DNA from: Baffinella frigidus | Lineage: Eukaryota > Cryptophyceae > Cryptomonadales > Baffinellaceae | Assembly: GCA_026770585.1 (NCBI GenBank) | Contig: MU646618.1 | Location: forward strand, 409,380-422,562 | Direction: 5' to 3' | Length of the DNA: 13,183 bases | In this document: positions 1-7,823 of the stretch, piece by piece | Numbering within the stretch: the first letter of the stretch is position 1 | Layout of the letters: each line of letters begins with the position of its first letter | Position numbers and translations under genes: made by a program | The notes under the pieces: model-generated | Told to the model about the DNA's origin: nothing | The model's database searches: none | Seen by the model: the letters and a program-made list of their open reading frames with translations, nothing else

Positions 1-104
1 TAGGGTGTAGGGTGTAGGGTGTAGGGTGTAGGGTTTAGGGTGTAGGGTTTAGGGTTTAGGGTTTAGGGTTTAGGGTTTAGGGTGTAGGGGTTATGATTAA
101 CGAT
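1..104 (+). repeat. Telomere-like array, TGTAGGG/TTTAGGG
   Basis: Regular 7-base units, first mostly TGTAGGG, then TTTAGGG. The G-rich strand runs rightward into the window, which is opposite to a native left chromosome end. The array is therefore interstitial or an assembly join. Confidence 0.95.
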
Positions 105-119
105 TGAGGGTAGAGGGTT

Positions 120-253
120 GAGGAAACACCCAGCACCAAAACAACCATGGTGAGGGAAAGGCGTCCGTGTGGTACGCAGGGACTGACGCGTTGGCGCCTG
201 AGCCCCTTGGGGCTTCATCTCGCCATGGTTGTTTTGGTGCGGGGTGTTTCCTC
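120..253. repeat. Hairpin with 31-base arms
   Basis: Arms at 120-150 and 223-253 are inverted repeats with one mismatch (arm contains caccaaaacaaccatgg). The loop is the first copy of the direct repeat that recurs at 357-416. Confidence 0.9.
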
Positions 254-416
254 AACCCTCAACCGAAAGGCGTCAGTGTGGTACGCAGAAAGGCGTCAGG
301 AAAATCGGGGATATACTCCCCGAGACATCCTCAACCGAAAGGCGTCAGTGGTCAGGGAAAGGCGTCAGTGTGGCACGCAGGGACTGACGCGTTGGCGCCT
401 GAGCCCCTTGGGGCTT
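155..416 (+). repeat. Direct repeats around gactgacgcgttggcgcctg
   Basis: About 60 bases at 155-214 recur at 357-416, with partial copies (aaaggcgtcagtg) at 266-295 and 339-352. The arrangement resembles the exon-edge duplications elsewhere, but I could not match it to an ELP3 block on the minus strand. Confidence 0.85.
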
Positions 417-442
417 CTCCCATGCGAGACAGAGCTGCCGTC

Positions 443-651
443 CCACTCGAGGCTAGAAGAGGGACTATTCTAAAAGTGGGATTGTTCAATTTAGTACCAG
501 TCACGGGCATGCTTGGTCACGTATCTCAAGTTATAACTTAGATACGTGACCAAATGCCCTTATTTGTGTGAAAATTACCACACATTGTTCCCCCCCCTCA
601 CTTGTAAAAGAATCACTGTTGTAAAATAGTCACACTTCTAGCCTCGAGTGG
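443..651. mobile_element. Palindromic MITE-like element, 209 bases
   Basis: Perfect 17-base terminal inverted repeats, ccactcgaggctagaag at 443-459 and its complement at 635-651. A nested inverted repeat lies at 513-526 and 540-553 (ttggtcacgtatct). There is no clear target-site duplication and no coding capacity. Confidence 0.75.
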
Positions 652-830
652 TCAGCAGGACCTTGGTTGAGCAGCACCACGGTTCGTCTCGCGCGCCGCG
701 GCCTATGATTCGGGGTGTCCACTCTAGAAATAGGCTTTAGGCGTTCTACTGCAAACCCTGTTTGTTACCGATTTCGCAACAGGAGGGGCTGTGGGTTCTC
801 AGTAGTTAGGTCTTAGAGGTGAGAGGGACA

Positions 831-1061
831 GCACCTGGATTTGGCCCTTGAACCAGACAAGCAGTGGAAAGTGTCCACTCTATAATTAGGCTTTAGGCGT
901 TAGGTCCTAGAGTTGAGAGGGGGGCACCTGGATTTGGCCCTTGAACCAGACGAGAAGCTTCGGGGTGTGTACTTTAGAATTATGCTGCAGGCGTTAGGTC
1001 TTAGAGTTGAGAGAGAGAGAGAGAGCACCTGGATTTGGCCCTTGAACCAGACAAGCAGCTC
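831..1061 (-). repeat. Tandem copies of the exon-15 donor edge
   Basis: The block starting gcacctggatttggccc occurs at 831, 924 and 1025, with shared spacer between (ggctttaggcgttaggtc). The period is about 93 to 101. Each copy encodes the end of exon 15 (VWFKGQIQ) plus a GT donor on the minus strand. Confidence 0.9.
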
Positions 1062-1088
1062 GAGCAGCAACGCACCGTCGTTGACATC
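1029..1088 (-). CDS. ELP3: ELP3-like exon 15 (last one recognised)
   Basis: Residues 371-390, DVNDGALLLELLVWFKGQIQ, corresponding to the helix before the family's PWIRLNRV block. The acceptor lies in telomere-like sequence (ccatacacccag); donor GTGCTC. The 5' edge is repeated at 1151-1200 with the acceptor AG lost, and the 3' edge at 924-957 and 831-864. The next expected exon was not found with confidence. Confidence 0.86.
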
Positions 1089-4000
1089 CTGGGTGTATGG
1101 TGTATGGTTGAGGGTCCAGGGTTAGGGTTTAGGGGGTGGGGTGAGCTTCAGCAGCAACGCGCCGTCGTTGACATTTTGGGTGTATGGTATATGGTTTAGG
1201 GTCCAGGGTTTGGGGTTTGGGGTTGAGGGTGTAGGGTTTACGTTTTAGGGTTTAGGGTTTGAGGTTTGAAGTTGCGGGTTTAGGGTTTGGGTTGTAGGGT
1301 GTAGAGTTTGAGGTGAAGGATTGAGGGTTTATGGTTCAGGGTTTAGGGTTTAGGGTTTAGGGTTTAGGGTGTAAGGTTTAGGGTTTAGGATTTAGGGTGT
1401 AGGGTGTACCCCTCGCCGCGTCACATCTCCCCCTCCCATCCGTATGCTCACTCCGTGCGGCAACGTGTATGGCAGTATACGTGTATGTTCATAGGCTAAC
1501 GGCCTGAAAATGGGGTAGTTAGGCATACTGTATTGCCTGGGACCTCCTACCGTAGACCGAGGGATCCTAGGACCAAAAAGTCTCGGCCTACGGTAGGAGG
1601 TCCTAGGCAATCCCGTAGGCCTAACTACCCCATTTCCAGGCCGTTACCCTGTTAATGTAGTGCTAGAATATGGCGGTGTTGGTATGTGGTGCCTAAGAGC
1701 AACGTGTCCAGGTTTCGGGGGGGTGGCGGGCGATTACCGCGTAGGGCTTGTAGCTGCCATCCTCATACCACTCCTTGATCTTGGTGAACGGCGTCACGGA
1801 CGTCGGGTAGATCTGCACACCCGCCAACGCGTGTGAGGTCATGGCATCTCGCTGAGAAGCTCGAGGGTGCCGCTCGGGGTGGGGTGTGAGGCGTCGGAAA
1901 CGCATGCACCCCTCCACACCACCGGCGAAGGGATTCTTGGTGGCTGAGCAACCAAGGACCGGTTAGGATATCCGGAGGAACAACCCTATGTGCGTACGGA
2001 TGGCCTAGGGTTCATTGTCGAGATCCTCCTCGACGCCCACTGTGTGGGAGGCAGACATGAAGAGGAAAGAGGAAGAGACCGTGTAGTAGTTGGGTGTGAG
2101 GCGTCTGAAAGTCTGATCCGCGTGCTTTAGAAAGGCCAAGTCCGACGTTACGAAAGAAAGGCAACGGACAAGGAGGAGATCAAGAAGGGCAACGGACAAG
2201 GAGGCTGATCCTCGTACTTTACAAAGGCCAAGCTCAATTGACTTTACAAAACAAAGGCACCGGACAAGGAGGACGGCACCTTGTAGTAGTCCGAAACGCA
2301 TGCACTCTGGCCTCACGTGTATCTCTCCTCGCTCGCTGACTGCCGCCGAGCTCTAATAGATCAACCAGATCCAGTACCATGCACCGCTGCGAGGAAGACT
2401 GGAACAGGAAGGAGGACGGCACCTTGTAGTAGTAATAGTTTGATCGTTGCCGGTTCATCGTTTCCGAATAGTTGGATCGTTTCCGGTTCTAACTAGTAAT
2501 CGTGTGATGGTTTACGGAGTTGAGGAAGGAGGAAAGGACCTTGTAGTAGTCGGCGTCGAGGTCAGGATCGTAGAGCACCTGGCCCAGCATTTCCTTGTCC
2601 ATCTCGGGGCTGTCCGAGAGAGAAACGCCATGGTTGTTAGGGTCGCGTGTCGAGCGGTTGCCAGGGTCCTACGTCGAGTTCTTCCACAGCTATGGACTGA
2701 AGCTGTGAACTGCTGTCGTGTGAGTGAGATGGGAGGCGCGAAGGAAGGTGCAGAAGAGTGAAGGTGGCGTTGGTGTGCGTGCAGCAGAAAGGACAGTGTC
2801 GGACACGAAACTTGACATGCTTGGTACGAATGGGTTGCAGGAGGTTGTGAACGCGGAACAGAAAGCGCTGAACGATCGTTCAGCGATCGTTCAGCGACAT
2901 GAGTTTCAAAAGTCAACCGTGGCATACAAGTTGCCGCACGGAGAGAGCATGCGGATGGGAGGGGGGGATGCACGGAGAGAGCATGCGGATGGGAGGGGGG
3001 GACACGAGCAACTGGTCGTGTGAGGTCAAGGAGCATCCAGGAGGAGATCGAGAGACGGGCCCGGGGCGTGCCTGCTGCCGGGGAGATCAGGCATGAGATG
3101 CACGTCGACCTTGAAGCACGTCTCCTTCAGCAGCCTGCGCCCACAATTCGCGACGATTCGTGGAGGTGTCAGTCGACATCCTCTTGCTGCTTCAGTCATC
3201 CCTCTCGTGCGCTTCGACCGTGCGCTTCGAGAAGGGAAACAGTGCGGATGGGGTGCGAGGCGATGCGGGATCCGGAGGCACGAGCACGAATGAGGAGCGT
3301 GCAGGGGGTGCGGGGGGGGGGGGCACTTGAGCGCGCGAACGCCGTCGGCGTGGGTGCATTTTCGGTTGATCAATTCCAGGATGCCGTCGTCCGTGTGCTG
3401 TAGCCCAACCTGTGATGTGCGGCAACCGCGTGAGATCAGTGGCAGGCGGAGGCTTGCCAGGCAGGTGAAACGCGCCCAGCTGCCGGGTGCCATATGATGT
3501 ATGTGTTAAGAGCGTATGAGCCTATCGACATGAGTTTCAAAAGTCAACAGTGGCATACAAGTTGCCGCACGGAGAGAGCATGCGGATGGGAGGGGGGGAT
3601 GTGACGCGGCGAGGGGTACACCCTGAACCCTAAATCCTAAACCCTATACCCCCGAAACCTGGATACGTTGCTCGTAGGCACCACAAACGAACGCCACCAT
3701 ATGCTAGCACTACACACACGTATACCGCCATACACAGTGCCGCACGGAGAGACCATACGGATGGGAGGGGGGGCGAGGAGTGCGCCCTACAGAGGCGCGA
3801 GTGCAGGGGCAGGGGCAGGGCCAAGGGCCATGGCCAGAGGCAGGGCCAGCAGCAGAGGTGGGATATGGGGTATGGGGTGGGGGTAGGGGCAGCGGCAGGT
3901 GGTGCCCGCTGAGGGGGCGAAGCGCGAGGGCAGGGGCTGCGTGCTTGGCAGGGGCACGAGGCGGTGGTGCGGATGCTGATGGAGCAACGGGCGAACGTGG

Positions 4001-7000
4001 CTGACCAGGACGGCGCTGGAAGGACGGCGCTGCATTTCGCTGGGAGGGCAGAGGCAGGAACCTGGACGCGTGTGCAGCCGTATCGGCGGAAACGCTTGAT
4101 CTCCGCGCGCGTGATGAAGTCTGGCCGCGTCTCCAGCGTTATCCCTATCACCTGCCGCGCGCAGCCGCGTGGGGGATCAGCGGAGTGACACACGGCTGTT
4201 CCCCGCCTGACGCGCGCAGGACACGGACACCATCTCCGACCCGAATTGGCCCACCATGTTCAACTCCGAGAAACGCAACCTCCTTCACTGCTAGGTCGTC
4301 GCCCCTCGCCACCCATCCACGTTCACTCGATCCAAGTTGACCCACCATGATCAACACCGGGGGGGGCGACCTCCCCCCCCTCAACCAGAGCTCCATCCAC
4401 CACCTCCCATCCACGTTCACTCGATGTGTGGCCAGTCAGGCCACAGGCCTGCGCCCTCCCCCGCGATCCGAATTGACCCACCATGTTCAACTCCGAGGGA
4501 CGTGACCTCCTTCACTGCTAGGTCTCCCACCCATCCACGTTCACTCGATGAGTGGCCAATCCGGCCACAGGCTTGTACTCTCCCCCGCGTGTTGCTTCAA
4601 CAGGCGTCTTGAAGCAGCAGAAGGCGTCTCGAAGCAGCAGGGTTCGGTGCTGGTGGTTCGGGGGGAGGGGGGGGGAGGGGCGTCACCTTGAACTTAGTAT
4701 CCTCGTTCAAGCGCTGTTCCTCCTCCATCGAACCTCGTTCTCGTAGAGAATTCGCGTCCACCTGCGCATCCAACAAACCCGTCACAAAACCATCCAACAA
4801 ACCCGTCACAAAACCATCCATGCGAGAATTAAAAAAACACGCATGCGCAGATCACCTGCGTCTCGGGAAGCAAGAAGGGCTGCAGACACGCGCGTTGATC
4901 GCGGAAGAGAGCAGGCGCACGCGCAAGCTGGCTGAGGGCAGAGGGCACGTGCAAGCTGGCTGGCAAATGGCCCGCAGGGCCCTCGCCGATGAGGGTCTTC
5001 GCCGGTGGTGCGGGGGGCGAACCTCCTCGAGGGTGTTGGCAGCAAAGTAGATATCGCGGACAAAGTCCTCCTGGTACGCGATAGGGTAGTAGGACCACGT
5101 GCCCCCCAGCACCAGCACTTCCAGCTTGTCCACCTAGTTTACGGTTCAGGGTTTAGGGTTGAGGGTTTACGGTGTAGGGTTTAGGGTGTAGGGTTTGGGG
5201 TTTGGGGTTTGGGGTTTGGGGTTCAGGGTTCAGAGTTGAGGACTTAGGGTTGAGGGTTGAGGGTTGAGGGTTTGGGGTGTGGGGCCCCACGTCCCCACCG
5301 TCGTCGCCAAGCCCAATGCGGTGCGTTCCCGTTGACCGCATCACGCGTGCTGTCAGGCGCGCAGCGGGCCACGGGTGTGGTGTTCATAGGCTAACGGCCT
5401 GAAAATGGGGTAGTTAGGCATACGGCCTTGCCTAGGACCTCCTACCGTAGGCCGAGGGATCCTAGGACCAAAAAGTCTCGGCCTACGGTAGGAGGTCCTA
5501 GGCAACCCCGTAGGCCTAACTACCCCATTTCCAGGCCATTGCCCTATGAGTGTGGTGGATGGTGTTGCGGGGGGGGCGGTACCGTGTGCCCGATGCTGTT
5601 AAGAGACCCGACTCGGTCACGCACCTGCCGCGCCACCAGTCAGACCCCACGCCACTTCCCGCCAAGCAGTCAGACCCCGTGCCACTCACCGCAGGCTGAT
5701 AGCGCCCCACCGCCCTGCACGTCTCGCACCCGGGCGTGGCGCAGAAGGGCGCGGGCGGCAGGTGGGGGAGAGAGCGCACGTCTCTCAGACGCCAGAGTGC
5801 GAGAGGCAGGGCTCATCCGGGGAAACCTATTTTTCTTTCATTTGATTCCAATGAAATTTACTACACGAACGATTTAATATTACTAGTAGGAACGAATTGT
5901 GTAGTAATTTTCATTGCCGTCAAATGAAAGAAAAATAGGTTTCCCCGGATAAGGGCGGGCGGGAGGGTGCCTGGCGGACGCAGTCGAAGCCGTTGGCGAG
6001 AATTGCACAAATGGAAAATTACGTACCAGTTTTAAAACTCAAAACACCTTGCTGTTGGGGTTTTAAAAATAACCGACGCCGGAATCCGGCGGTCTTCAAG
6101 GGCATTACGTACCGCCAAATTCGATCATTTGTGCAAACCGTGAGGGCTGGTGGGGGGGTGCCTGGCGGACGCAGTCGAAGCCGTTCGCGAGGCCGTTTGC
6201 ATCCGTCAACTTCCATTGGCTCTCGAGTCAACTTTTTGCAAAACGCTCAGATTCTGAGCGTTTTCCTGTTGTGTCAACTTATGATTGCTCCCGGTCACGT
6301 CTATAGTAGGGTGCCTGGCGGACGCAGTCGAAGCCGTTCGCGAGGCCGCGTTTGCATCCCGGCTCTGTCGAGAGGTAGCTCCGCGGCAGCACCTGTTGAG
6401 AAATGCGGTCGTGCCGCCCCGCTCAGAGAGGGAAATATGTACCAACCAGCAGTTGCGCGCTGGGAGAGAAAAATGTTACAACCGGCGGTTGAGGTGCAAC
6501 GTGCGCGAAGGCGCGGGGAGAAGGCGCGGGCCACTAGTTGACGCAGCAACACGATGCCTCTTGGAGCGGTTCTGTCGAGAGGTAGCTCTGCGGCAGCACC
6601 TGTTGACAACGCGGTCGTGTTTGAGGGCTCTTAAGTTTAAGGGGTTTAAGGGCCCCATTTTAAGGAGTTTAAGGCCCCCAATCCCCAAACCCTAATCCCT
6701 GAAAACCAACCCCTAGATCCCAGACCCTAAACTGCAAACCTTGAACCGCCCCACTCAGAGCGAGGAACACATGCCACCAACCAGCGGTTGAGGAGCTACG
6801 TGCGCGGGAAGACGGCGCGCGCCACTATCCTATGGGGTATCCCCTTCACAGGGCTTTTCCGATGGGCAAACAGGCACGTCGGCAGGCGCGTGCACTAGCA
6901 GGGACGCGAGACGTGAGGGCGATGCCGCGGCATGCGGGGGAGGAGGAGGGTCCGACCACCCAACCCTCCCAAACCCCGGGTCTTATCGCTTAGGGGTTAT

Positions 7001-7791
7001 TTGAAATCGCTTCGAAGTCCGCTGTGTGGCTACGAGTAAAGTTGATTTTCGCCCGGGAAACACGCCAAAAGTCTACAAATTGGAGTCCTTGGGGAGGGGG
7101 GGGGGGCAGACCTGGGTGCCGTTCTCGTCGACTTCGTTGGGGCAGAAGTGGCAGTCCATGGGGCAGGAGAAGTTGCCGGGGGAGGTGAAGAGCGTCACCA
7201 CCAGCACCCCCGACCACGACCGCACCTTGGTGTGTGGTTCAGGGTTCAGCCGCCCACCCGATCCGTCCCAACGTTGCAGGGCCCTCTTGTTGATTGCAGC
7301 GTGAGTGAAAATTTCGGCACACGCAAGGCAGTCACGACCGACCGTCTCGCTTCGGCGTCCGCGTGACCGGTCACGCGGGCGTTCACGAGCCTGCCGGCGG
7401 GGCTGTTCCACCCGATCCGTCCCAACGTCGCAGGGTCCTCGTGTTGATTGCAGCAGTGGCAGACCTCCAACGGGGGGGGGGGTCGCTGGCGGTTGCTGGC
7501 ACGAGTGCAAGGGGTGGGTGGCATGGAGGCGCACCTCTTTCCGGACGAGGAGGGCACGGAGTGCGGGGTTCTCCGCCATTTCGCCCTTCTGCACTTGCGC
7601 GTGTTCTGAATCAGCGTGCAGGCGCCCTGCTTTGCTGGCAGGCAATCTGGCCTCGAAAGCACGGAAACTTCAAAATGCAATCGCACAGGGTGTCGAGAGT
7701 AATGAAGAAGAAGACGAGGAAGAAGAAGACGAGGAAGAAGAAGAAGACGACGAAGGAGAAGTAGAAGAAGAAGAAGAAGAAGAAGAAGAAG

Positions 7792-7823
<32 letters not shown>

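Noticed and set aside
1392-1610. ORF beginning MPRTSYRRPR, also present at 5428-5877 and partly at 12169
   Set aside because: These are translations of the palindromic MITE family, not related proteins. The similarity is that of the repeat.
2447-2761. Plus-strand ORF of 104 codons
   Set aside because: It is antisense to ELP3-like exon 13, whose minus-strand reading carries the family motifs.
5281-5350. Minus-strand peptide RVMRSTGTHRIGL considered as the exon before DKLEVLVLGG
   Set aside because: It has no proper GH-xVDK spacing or donor. The 42-nt exon at 5583-5624 fits the family and the phase.
5993-6541. Arg/Ser-rich plus-strand ORF that looks like an SR protein
   Set aside because: The RSRSRGR stretches are antisense translations of the repeated exon-6 edge.
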